DNA of 64,000 bases from Alteromonas pelagimontana (GTDB taxonomy: Bacteria; Pseudomonadota; Gammaproteobacteria; Enterobacterales; Alteromonadaceae). The stretch lies in the NCBI RefSeq assembly GCF_002499975.2, contig NZ_CP052766.1, positions 744,001-808,000 of the forward strand. The letters run 5' to 3'. The position numbers and the translations under genes are program-made. Below the pieces are notes generated by a model. That model was given only the letters and a program-made list of their open reading frames with translations, did not search any database and was not told where the DNA came from. Below are positions 52,680-60,658 of the stretch, one piece after another. The stretch's first letter is position 1; every line of letters starts with the position of its first letter.

Positions 52680-54497
52680 TTAGGCTGGCTTTAGCTGGAG
52701 CTGCAGCCATAATTCAAGCAAAGTGGCCTGCCATAGCTTAGAGCCAAACCGGCCCTTAAAGTCGTTGGGCTGATTAAGCATCTGTTGGATACGCCCCATA
52801 TTAAATATTCCTCTTTGTTGAGCTTCCCTCTGGCTAAAGACTTCTTTGGCCATCTCTAGGTAAGGGCCCTGCATATTTTGTAATCCCGGGACTGGAAAAT
52901 AATCCTTCGGTCTGTCTATTACCTCATGCGGAATAATCCGCCGGGCCACCTGCTTTAACAAATACTTGCCCCCACCTTTTAGCTTAAGCTGATAGGGGAT
53001 CTGATTAGCCATCTCCACCAGTTCGTGATCCAAAAACGGCACCCGCGCTTCTATCCCAAAGGCCATTGTCATGTTGTCTACTCGCTTTACAGGATCATCT
53101 ACCAACATCACTTCCGTATCTAACATCAATGTTTGTTCAATTGCAGAGGAGTCAGGATTCTTATGAAATCCTTGAGAAAAATACTGAGAAACCATATTAA
53201 GCGCATGATCCTCCTCAACCCAGTCAGGGTGAAGCAGTTCTTTTAGTTCGTGGTGTTGGTAAGAAAAATAAGCATTAGCATAGGCTTGCGCGGCGTTTTC
53301 CTGGGAGGCTTCCACCATTGGCGGATACCAGTGATAACCTGCAAATACCTCATCAGCGCCCTGACCGCTTTGAACCACTTTCACATGTTCGCTGACTTTT
53401 TTAGATAATAGATAAAAGCCAATAACATCATGAGAAACCATAGGTTCCGACATTGCCTCAACACAAGAAGATAATGAATTTAGTAAAGTGTGAGGCTTCG
53501 CGAATATTTTAAAGTGGGTGGTATTAAACTTATTCGCAATGAGATCTGAATACTCAAATTCATCGCCCTGATCTTGGGCAACGGCATCAAAACCAATAGA
53601 AAATGTGTGAATATCTTTCTGGCCCAGTTCATGTAGTAACCCCACGATCAATGAGGAATCCAATCCGCCCGACAGTAACACACCTACGGGCACATCGGCT
53701 TCAAGCCGTCGCTCTACGCTTTTCAATAAGGCTTGATGTAACCTATCGGTCCAGTCTTTTTCTGAATAATCAACGAATTGCTCGCGCCCCTTATTTTCAG
53801 GGTATTGAGAGTGACTTAACCTGTTTTGCAGGCTCCAATACTGCTGCCGCTTAATTTCTCCATTAGCAGCCACCTTCATCCAGTGGCCTGGGGCGAGTTT
53901 TTTGATGCTTTTAAAAGGTGTCTTGTGCTGCGTAACAGCTCGAAAACTTAAATAGTAATTCAGCGATACCGGGTCGAGCTCCCTTTCACAGTTTGGGTGC
54001 TTTAATAAGGCGGGTAAAGTGGAAGCAAAACAAAACCTCTCCGAATGATTAAAGTAATACAAAGGCTTTACCCCAAGCCTGTCTCGTGCCACAAAAACGT
54101 CCTCACGCATGTGATCATAAATAACAAACGCGAACATACCATTAAATTGCTCCAGACAGTCTTCGCGCCAATGAGCGTAAGCTTTTAAAACCACCTCGGT
54201 ATCGCTTCTGGAAAAGAAATGATACCCAAGTGACTCCAACTTACCTATGAATGATTTATAGTTATATATACAACCGTTAAAAATAATCGTTAAGCCTAAT
54301 GTTGCATCCACCATAGGCTGATTCGCATGATTACTTAAATCAATTATTTTTAACCGCCGATGACCAAGACAGACGTTTCCCTGAACGTAGAGACCTTCAT
54401 CATCAGGACCTCTGCTAGACAGAGTAGATAGCATTTTTTCTACTGCATTAACATTCGGCCTGTCTCTGAATGAAATTTCACCAGCTAAACCGCACAT
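52680..54497 (-). CDS. N-acetylglutaminylglutamine (NAGGN)-type amidotransferase, AsnB family
   Basis: A 605-residue glutamine-dependent amidotransferase. Cys2 (MCGLAGE) is the glutaminase nucleophile; RGPDDEGLYVQGNVCLGHRR and IFNGCIYNYKSFIGKLESLG with FFSRSDTEVVLKAY are close to the TIGR03104 branch that amidates the osmolyte precursor N-acetylglutaminylglutamine. The synthetase half has the pyrophosphate loop VLLSGGLDSSLIVGLL and RVDNMTMAFGIEARVPFLDH. In other bacteria this gene stands next to the GNAT/ATP-grasp NAGGN synthetase gene; no such partner is visible here. Plain asparagine synthetase is the alternative reading. Confidence 0.75.
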   Translation of the reverse strand: MCGLAGEISFRDRPNVNAVEKMLSTLSSRGPDDEGLYVQGNVCLGHRRLKIIDLSNHANQPMVDATLGLTIIFNGCIYNYKSFIGKLESLGYHFFSRSDTEVVLKAYAHWREDCLEQFNGMFAFVIYDHMREDVFVARDRLGVKPLYYFNHSERFCFASTLPALLKHPNCERELDPVSLNYYLSFRAVTQHKTPFKSIKKLAPGHWMKVAANGEIKRQQYWSLQNRLSHSQYPENKGREQFVDYSEKDWTDRLHQALLKSVERRLEADVPVGVLLSGGLDSSLIVGLLHELGQKDIHTFSIGFDAVAQDQGDEFEYSDLIANKFNTTHFKIFAKPHTLLNSLSSCVEAMSEPMVSHDVIGFYLLSKKVSEHVKVVQSGQGADEVFAGYHWYPPMVEASQENAAQAYANAYFSYQHHELKELLHPDWVEEDHALNMVSQYFSQGFHKNPDSSAIEQTLMLDTEVMLVDDPVKRVDNMTMAFGIEARVPFLDHELVEMANQIPYQLKLKGGGKYLLKQVARRIIPHEVIDRPKDYFPVPGLQNMQGPYLEMAKEVFSQREAQQRGIFNMGRIQQMLNQPNDFKGRFGSKLWQATLLELWLQLQLKPA

Positions 54498-54938
54498 TTT
54501 ATCTTACTCTTTTCACTTAGTAGTCCAAGCTAAATTAATAGCATAGGTTGCTTTAGTTACAAGAGCGAATTCAAAAAGAAAGGTTAATATTTTGTATGAA
54601 CAGGCAATAGAACACGCTGGCCGAAAAGAGATAACTACCATTATCGACGTTTACTGCTAAGCTTCAAAGTGCGCTTACCGCTTACAATTGTGATCGAAGT
54701 AGCCTAAGGTTTTATGGGAATGAGCCGGTTTAACATAGCGCAAATCAATAGGAGGAAAATACACGAGGCGGTTTTAAGCGCTACATTTTTGCGTTGCCCT
54801 GATACCGAGCGATTTAAGGTTGCAATAATCCAATATTGTCACCGCCAGTGTAGGTATATTTACTAAAATAACAATTACTACTCAGAAAATTCCAAAGCAG
54901 GAAAATAATCAACAACTGAATTAGAAGAGCAGATCATT
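54498..54938. other. 441-bp divergent intergenic region without a gene
   Basis: It lies between the starts of the NAGGN-type amidotransferase and the class II amidotransferase and must hold both promoters. No open frame, clear operator or RNA was found. Confidence 0.5.
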
Positions 54939-55790
54939 ATGTGCAGATGGATCGCCTACACTGGCAAACCGATATTTTTAGATAGACTTGTCACCCAGCC
55001 TGCGCACTCGCTGGTTAAGCAAAGTTTAGACAGTAAATTAAATATCACTGCCTCAGGCAAGCTGTTAACAACTAACGGTGATGGCTTTGGCATTGGCTGG
55101 TACGGCAGTCATGATGACCCTGGCTTGTTTAAAGATGATCTTCCCGCATGGCACGATGAAAACTTAAAACATATTTGTCATCAGGTAAAATCGCACACGT
55201 TTTTTGCTCATATTCGCGCCACGACTACTGGTGATATCCAGCGAACGAACTGTCACCCTTTTTCCTATAAGAACTGGTTGTTCCAGCATAACGACCATGT
55301 TACGCAATTTGAAAGCATACGCAGGGAACTGCAACTGGATATTGAACCCTCATTGTTCCCCGAATTAAAAGGCACCACTGACAGTGAAACCTTTTTCTTG
55401 CTCGCGTTGACCTATGGTTTAACAGAACGCCCAAAAGAAGCTTTACAGCGGATGGTGAAGCGAGTACTTAAAGCGCTTAGAAACAATGATCCGACAGGCG
55501 CATTAAATCTTTCTTGTGCCTTGTCTGATGGTAAGACTCTTTATACTCTGAGGTTTTCGTATAATGAAGAAGCAATGACCCAATTCTATTCTACCCACAG
55601 CCATTGCTTTGGTGACTTTGAAGGACCGGATGAAAAAATGCCAAGTGAGAGTACCGTGGTGGTCTCAGAACCTTTAGACAAGGCAAGCGAAAAGTGGACT
55701 GAAATCCCCAACAATACGTTTACTACGGTCGTTAAAAACAATGTGACCATTGAACCATTCCTTGATGAAAGCGAGGCCGATTCCGTTTAG
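54939..55790 (+). CDS. Class II glutamine amidotransferase, EgtC/YafJ-like
   Basis: A 283-residue Ntn-type hydrolase. Cys2 (MCRWIAYTGKPIFLD) is the nucleophile after loss of Met; TTNGDGFGIGWYGSHDDPGL, FFAHIRATTTGDIQRTNCHP and FSYKNWLFQHNDHVTQFESI are family segments, with the usual HNG replaced by HND. The family includes EgtC, which removes glutamate from gamma-glutamyl-hercynylcysteine sulfoxide, and YafJ of unknown role. egtD-egtB lie 3.3 kb away, so an EgtC role is possible but not shown. It is divergent from the amidotransferase at 52680. Confidence 0.8.
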   Translation: MCRWIAYTGKPIFLDRLVTQPAHSLVKQSLDSKLNITASGKLLTTNGDGFGIGWYGSHDDPGLFKDDLPAWHDENLKHICHQVKSHTFFAHIRATTTGDIQRTNCHPFSYKNWLFQHNDHVTQFESIRRELQLDIEPSLFPELKGTTDSETFFLLALTYGLTERPKEALQRMVKRVLKALRNNDPTGALNLSCALSDGKTLYTLRFSYNEEAMTQFYSTHSHCFGDFEGPDEKMPSESTVVVSEPLDKASEKWTEIPNNTFTTVVKNNVTIEPFLDESEADSV

Positions 55791-56081
55791 AGAGGACAAA
55801 TCAGCGAGTAATGTGTGATCAGCTCAGAGACAGAGGAATTCAATTAATTAAGTCAAACTGGTATTATGATTAAACTAGGCCGGTGAGCGATAAGGCCCTT
55901 CTCTAAGGCGGCCGTGCGAAAGAAAACAGCCCCATCTGTCAATGCAACGAAAAAGCTTTTTGCCTTTTGTCCGCATCGCGAATATAGCCGCTCTCCCATT
56001 GTTTTATTCAATGTGGTTATTCGCTTTGTTACGGATGAACTGCTTTGCTTCTTCTGATAAGCACTAATCAGACAAGTAAGA
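55791..56081. other. 291-bp gap without a convincing gene
   Basis: A 97-codon frame on the minus strand crosses this gap and the IS256 end, but it has no ribosome site and no recognisable product. I see no other feature. Confidence 0.4.
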
Positions 56082-56105
56082 GAGACTGTAAAAATATCTG
56101 TGTAA
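56082..56105. mobile_element. IS256-family left inverted repeat
   Basis: GAGACTGTAAAAATATCTG followed by TGTAA fits the usual terminal repeat of IS256-group elements (GAGACTGTAAA, then CTGTGTAA). It lies 34 bases before the transposase start at 56140. The right end is not found in the window. Confidence 0.55.
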
Positions 56106-56139
56106 GTGGCATTCTTTTTTTTGTTGAAAGGAATACAGA

Positions 56140-56223
56140 ATGCCAATATCAGACAAACTTATCGATCAGCTACTAGATGCCTGCAACTCCCCAGACGATA
56201 TCCAAGGAATTTGGCGGTCAGTA
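56140..56223 (+). pseudogene. IS256-family transposase, N-terminal fragment
   Basis: The frame reads MPISDKLIDQLLDACNSPDD, then IQGIWRSV and stop. MPISDKLID-LL--C-SPED is the standard opening of mutator/IS256 transposases, which are about 400 aa. After some 20 residues the similarity ends, where the regulator tail begins in another frame. GAAAGGA lies upstream of the ATG. Confidence 0.6.
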
Positions 56224-56383
56224 TGAAAGCGTATTGGCGCAACACAATGCTATTGTCGATGCGCTGCGCGACCGAAACCCGGCACAAGCCCGGGCCGCAA
56301 CGAGAAATCACCTGCACTTTATCCTTAAAGTGATAGACCAGTACAAACCCGCCACCCTGAGTTTTTTTGAGAGCGGAAGTTAA
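56177..56383 (+). pseudogene. FCD-domain (FadR/GntR-type) regulator, C-terminal fragment
   Basis: The frame contains QYESVLAQHNAIVDALRDRN, PAQARAATRNHLHFILKVID and a short tail. H--I--AL--R-P--AR-A---HL is the last helix pair of FCD effector domains. The DNA-binding part is absent and the first 15 codons are out-of-frame IS256 sequence, so this is a remnant joined to the IS end. It may have been the regulator of the sugar locus that follows. Confidence 0.6.
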
Positions 56384-56682
56384 AGCATGGTGAAAATTAG
56401 ACAAAAGCCATCATGATTAAGTTAAACCTTTACCCTTTTTTTGTAAATGCAGTTCCTACCAGTATTCAAAATTCGCTTTCGCGTTGACCAGCAAACCGTA
56501 AAATTTATTTATATATAAATTTCAATGATTTAATAGAATATTTTTATAGATTGGCGTCTTTTTTACCATTATTTATATACGCCTAACAAACCCCATCACT
56601 CATAATTTTAACAAAAATTTTAAATTTTATAGCAAAATTACTTTATTTTTTTGTTACCGGGCGTATACTCCGTACCATAAAG
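56384..56682. promoter_or_regulatory. AT-rich promoter region of the sugar-use locus
   Basis: This is a very AT-rich stretch without genes. Near its end TATACT (56664-56669) is a fair -10 element, placing the start site near 56676, just before the LacI-type operator. The -35 region (CTTTAT at 56641) is poor, suggesting need for an activator. Confidence 0.45.
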
Positions 56683-56697
56683 TGGTAACGTTTACCC
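56683..56697. promoter_or_regulatory. LacI-family operator
   Basis: TGGTAACGTTTACCC is a near-palindrome with the central CG typical of LacI/GalR-family sites. It lies immediately after the predicted start site and 106 bases before the TonB receptor ATG. GTTACC at 56653 forms a second, inverted partner of GGTAAC. The LacI-type protein itself is not in the window. Confidence 0.6.
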
Positions 56698-56803
56698 TAG
56701 AATATTTTCATCTAGCGATGGGTAAATTAGCGGCAAATTGCGAACAGGCGTTGCCCGCATCATAACAACTTTGAGCACACTTGACTGAGAATGGGAGAGC
56801 ACG

Positions 56804-59545
56804 ATGAAGAATCAAAAGCATTTTTTAGCCACCTCGATTGCCTTGGCGTTGTTGGCGTCTGCATCAGGCAGTGCAATGGCACAGGAACAGCCCGCTGAAG
56901 ACAACGATGAGGGTGTTGAAGTTATAGAAGTAAGAGGTTTGCGCAGCAGCCTTGACATGGCAGCGCAAATCAAGCGCAATTCAGATAAGGTAGTTGATGC
57001 CATTGTTGCCGATGATATTGGTAAATTTCCCGACACCACAACCGCCGCAGCGCTCCAACGTATTCCCGGCGTTCAAGTGACCACCGGTGATAATAACGAA
57101 ATTACCGGGCCAATTATTCGTGGTATCGGTGACATTCTTACTACGTTGGACGGGCGCGAGATATTCACCGGTGTAGGTCGTGGTTTTGCCTTTCAAGACT
57201 TACCTGCAGAAGCACTTGCCGGTGCAGACGTGTTTAAATCAAACACTGCGGATCTTATTGAAGGAGGAGTTGCCGGTGTAGTTAACCTGCAATTGCACAA
57301 GCCGCTAAACTTCGACGAGGGGCTGACGTCGGCCTTCAACACCCGGGTTTTCTACGGTGATAACGTAGAAAAAGCCAACTATAACATTGGTGGCCTAGTA
57401 TCGAACCATTGGTCAAATGAATACGGCGATATGGGTGCGCTGTTTAACATCTCTTATTCTGACATTGATTTTGATCGCCCGGTTTCTTACAACTGTGATC
57501 CCCGCTCAGGTACTAATGGTCCACAAGGCGGCGAAGGCGCAATTCTACCCACCTGCGTTGGTGGTGTAAGTCAGTTTGGTGGCTATCAGCGCCCTCAGTT
57601 TAACATGGCATTGCAATGGGTAACGCCTTCCGGGTTAGAATTATACGCTGACGGTATTTACACTGAGTACAAGTCAGACTGGGAGTCAGACTTTATCTTT
57701 TCTGATATTTTTGCGGCCGAAAGTATTACCAACGTTGAGCTCACCGACGATTGTGGTCAGTACCGGGTGCAAGGCGCCGGTTTTGGCGGTACGCCTGATG
57801 ATCCGTTACAGGATTTGTGTATCGGTCAGTCAGCAAGGTTCAACAATGTTCCCGGTTTGAGTAGTACTCAAGCCAAAGAAACCGGCACCGACCAATATCT
57901 GGTGGCATTTGGTGCTCGTTATAATACGGGCAACTGGCAGATGGATGCTGATTTTTCCTATCAGCGCTCTCACACCGAAAACCGTTCCATTATTGTGGAT
58001 GTCGGCAAGCAGATCGAGGCAGTGGATATCGTTATAAACAATGACGGTTACGGTACCACACAGATGCCCGGCTCCCCCCTTAGCGATGCCAGCGATTTCA
58101 GATTTGCCAACTCTTTGGTTCAAGATTTAAACGACGCAGTCGGTGAGCAATACGCCTTCGAAGGGAATGCTGTTTACTTCATGCAGGGCTTGTTTACCGA
58201 ACTGCAAATGGGTGTTCGCTACGCCGACCGTGATTCAGTCTTTCGTGCCACTCCCCCGGGCGGCCCCGCATCGCCCGGCGGCAACCGCGAGACACTGGTC
58301 GACTCGGTAGGGTTACCGGATGATTTTCTGATCACCTCACCTACGAATATTCCTTATATTAACAATGGTGAAAACTGGGTGACACCTGATCGCGATTTTC
58401 TTATCAATAACACTGAAACCCTTAGACAAATCTATGGCGCGCCTTCAGGCGACCCAGACTGGGATCCAGCCAGAAACTACGACGCCGACGAACAAACCTA
58501 CTCAGCCTACGTGCAGGGTAAATACGGTTATGAATTCAGTAACGGTATGTTTATTGACGGCTTGCTAGGTGTTAGAGCGACGCGCACTGACCGCTCGCTC
58601 ACCGGAACAGGTTTGGTACGCCCGGCACCGACTGAAGATAACCCGAATCCGCCTGCGGTACCGACACCAGTCACCACCGATACTGGCGAAACCAACTTTT
58701 TGCCCAATTTCAGCGCCCGGCTTGAGGTCACCGAAGATGTACAGCTACGTTTTACCGCCGCCCGCACGTTGGCGCGCCCAGCATTTGGTGATTTGAACCC
58801 CGGTCTAACCTATGACGTGCCGATAAATGCCAACATTCGTCCCAATGGCAGCGGCGGTAACCCTGATTTAAAACCGCAAAAATCCAACGCTTACGACGCT
58901 ACCGTTGAGTATTACTTTGCCCCGAGCAGTTATATCGCTACCGCGATTTACTATCGCACATTGAAAGACCGCACGGTAGTTGAAGTCAGCCCGGAGGTGA
59001 TTGACGGTATTGAATATAACATTACCCGCCCTCGCAACGCGGCATCGGCAACGCTGCAAGGTGTCGAAGTCTCAGGTCAGCTTTTCTTTGATTCATTGAT
59101 TGAGCAAACGCCTGACTGGCTTAACGGCTTCGGCCTAATGGCAAACTTCACGCTGGCAGACAGCGAAATCACGACCGAAAACGATCCGTTACAGGGCGAA
59201 CCTTTACAAGGTGTGTCAAAGCACAGCTATACCGCTGGCGTGCTCTATGAAAACCATGGTTTCACCGGCCGTCTGGTTTACACCTATCGTTCTGAATACA
59301 GCGAGTTTCTGATTGGTGGTGCGCTCAAACCAGAAGGCGCTGGCGAGTATTTTAATAAGGTAAAAGGCAATGGCCGCGTGGATTTCTCGCTGGGATATGA
59401 CATCAATGAACACCTGACAGTGAGCATTGATGGTACTAACTTGAATGGTGAAACTTATCGCAGTTACTTCGGTACGCCGGCGTTTCCTCATGATGTGCGC
59501 GACGATGAGCGCACCTTCGGATTAAGTATTCGCGGTTCATATTAA
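56804..59545 (+). CDS. TonB-dependent receptor of a polysaccharide utilisation locus (TIGR01782-like)
   Basis: A 913-residue outer-membrane receptor. The signal peptide is MKNQKHFLATSIALALLASA (cut near AMA-Q), and the TonB box VEVIEVRG is near residue 40. The plug reads SLDMAAQIKRNSDKVVDAIV, ADDIGKFPDTTTAAALQRIP, the opening of the large TonB-Xanth-Caul carbohydrate receptors, and the barrel ends GLSIRGSY with aromatic Tyr. It should import oligosaccharides set free at the cell surface. First gene of the locus under a LacI-type operator; a terminator-like hairpin follows, so the enzyme genes are probably made in smaller amount. Confidence 0.9.
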   Translation: MKNQKHFLATSIALALLASASGSAMAQEQPAEDNDEGVEVIEVRGLRSSLDMAAQIKRNSDKVVDAIVADDIGKFPDTTTAAALQRIPGVQVTTGDNNEITGPIIRGIGDILTTLDGREIFTGVGRGFAFQDLPAEALAGADVFKSNTADLIEGGVAGVVNLQLHKPLNFDEGLTSAFNTRVFYGDNVEKANYNIGGLVSNHWSNEYGDMGALFNISYSDIDFDRPVSYNCDPRSGTNGPQGGEGAILPTCVGGVSQFGGYQRPQFNMALQWVTPSGLELYADGIYTEYKSDWESDFIFSDIFAAESITNVELTDDCGQYRVQGAGFGGTPDDPLQDLCIGQSARFNNVPGLSSTQAKETGTDQYLVAFGARYNTGNWQMDADFSYQRSHTENRSIIVDVGKQIEAVDIVINNDGYGTTQMPGSPLSDASDFRFANSLVQDLNDAVGEQYAFEGNAVYFMQGLFTELQMGVRYADRDSVFRATPPGGPASPGGNRETLVDSVGLPDDFLITSPTNIPYINNGENWVTPDRDFLINNTETLRQIYGAPSGDPDWDPARNYDADEQTYSAYVQGKYGYEFSNGMFIDGLLGVRATRTDRSLTGTGLVRPAPTEDNPNPPAVPTPVTTDTGETNFLPNFSARLEVTEDVQLRFTAARTLARPAFGDLNPGLTYDVPINANIRPNGSGGNPDLKPQKSNAYDATVEYYFAPSSYIATAIYYRTLKDRTVVEVSPEVIDGIEYNITRPRNAASATLQGVEVSGQLFFDSLIEQTPDWLNGFGLMANFTLADSEITTENDPLQGEPLQGVSKHSYTAGVLYENHGFTGRLVYTYRSEYSEFLIGGALKPEGAGEYFNKVKGNGRVDFSLGYDINEHLTVSIDGTNLNGETYRSYFGTPAFPHDVRDDERTFGLSIRGSY

Positions 59546-59560
59546 ATACCAGCCATACAT

Positions 59561-59586
59561 ACCGGCCTTTGAACGGCCGGTTTTTT
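59561..59586 (+). terminator. Terminator or attenuator after the receptor gene
   Basis: ACCGGCC and GGCCGGT pair around TTTGAAC, followed by TTTTT, 16 bases after the receptor stop. It precedes the GH43-like gene by 20 bases, so it may partly stop transcripts within the operon. Confidence 0.75.
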
Positions 59587-59606
59587 CGCACTTAACGAGG
59601 AAGATT

Positions 59607-60644
59607 ATGAAATTGCTCACTCAATCAATGCTGGCTGCCACACTTCTCTTTGTAGCCATTACTCATGCCCAGCAACCCAACCCGCCAGGTCAGGTGGAAA
59701 AGGGCGAAAAGCCTGTCAACGAGGCATATTTGTTTGCGCACATGACTCACGAAGATTACGGGCGGCTGTACTACAGTGTCAGTCTGGACGGGCTGCATTG
59801 GTATAGGCTTAATGACGGCAAACGGGTGTTCGAAAATTATCAAGGCCACCCCGATATTACCCAAGGTCCTGACGGCACCTACTACATCGCCGGTAATACC
59901 AGCGATTCATCCCCCGATATCAACATCTGGCGTTCAAGTGACTTGATCAAATGGGAAAAACACACTACCTACCGCCCCGATTTATCTTCTACGCCGGGCT
60001 ATGAAAATGCGTTGCAACGCATCGGTGCCCCTAAGCTTTTTTATGATGAAGCGTCCAAGCAATTTGTTATGTCCTGGCACACGCCACACGAAGAAGGAAC
60101 TAAAGAAGATCCAGAACGCTATTGGGCCAGCCAGCGCACGTTGTATGTCACCTCGACCGATTTGAAAACGTTCTCCGCTCCACCCAAGCGCTTGCTCGAC
60201 TGGGACATGGGCACCATTGACGTATTTCTACGTCATGCTGAAGGAAAATACTGGGCAATTATCAAAGACGAAACCTACCCCACCCTTGACTGGGTCACAG
60301 GCAAAACCATTCGTATCGCCAGTTCTGACGATTTGTTAGGCCCTTATGACAACCTAAGCGATCCCATCAGCCCAAACTTCCGAGAAGCGCCAATGCTAAT
60401 CCCTTCGCCTGACGATTCGGCTTGGTATTTATATTACGAGCAATACCCGGGCGTATCCTATGGCTTGTCGGTGGCCGATTCACTTGGCGGCCCCTGGTAT
60501 CAGATTTCCGGCTACACCTTTTTTGCCGACTGGGACAAATACAGTCTGCCAGCCAAAGTTCGCCACGGCCATATGCGCGTTATTTCAAAAACAGAATATA
60601 ACGCGCTGGTCGAAGGGTTTGGCATCGACAAGTCAGGCAAATAG
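59607..60644 (+). CDS. GH43-like five-bladed beta-propeller glycosidase, exported
   Basis: A 345-residue protein with a signal peptide (MKLLTQSMLAATLLFVAITH, cut near THA-Q). It has repeated propeller blades: AYLFAHMTHEDYGRLYYSVS, GHPDITQGPDGTYYIAGN, INIWRSSDLIKWEKHTTYRP, IGAPKLFYDEASKQFVMSWH and REAPMLIPSPDDSAWYLYYE. The Asp in GHPDI and the Glu in REAP are candidates for the catalytic pair. It belongs with GH43-type arabinosidase/xylosidase relatives found beside TonB receptors. AACGAGGAAG precedes the ATG. The GH2 gene follows after 14 bases. Confidence 0.75.
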   Translation: MKLLTQSMLAATLLFVAITHAQQPNPPGQVEKGEKPVNEAYLFAHMTHEDYGRLYYSVSLDGLHWYRLNDGKRVFENYQGHPDITQGPDGTYYIAGNTSDSSPDINIWRSSDLIKWEKHTTYRPDLSSTPGYENALQRIGAPKLFYDEASKQFVMSWHTPHEEGTKEDPERYWASQRTLYVTSTDLKTFSAPPKRLLDWDMGTIDVFLRHAEGKYWAIIKDETYPTLDWVTGKTIRIASSDDLLGPYDNLSDPISPNFREAPMLIPSPDDSAWYLYYEQYPGVSYGLSVADSLGGPWYQISGYTFFADWDKYSLPAKVRHGHMRVISKTEYNALVEGFGIDKSGK

Positions 60645-60658
60645 CACTAGGAGGGAAA

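Noticed and set aside
54939..55790. Naming the class II amidotransferase EgtC
   Set aside because: It is 3.3 kb from egtDB, divergent, and the family also contains YafJ; family fold alone does not settle it.
55853..56146. 97-codon minus-strand frame
   Set aside because: It crosses the IS256 end, lacks a ribosome site and gives no recognisable protein.
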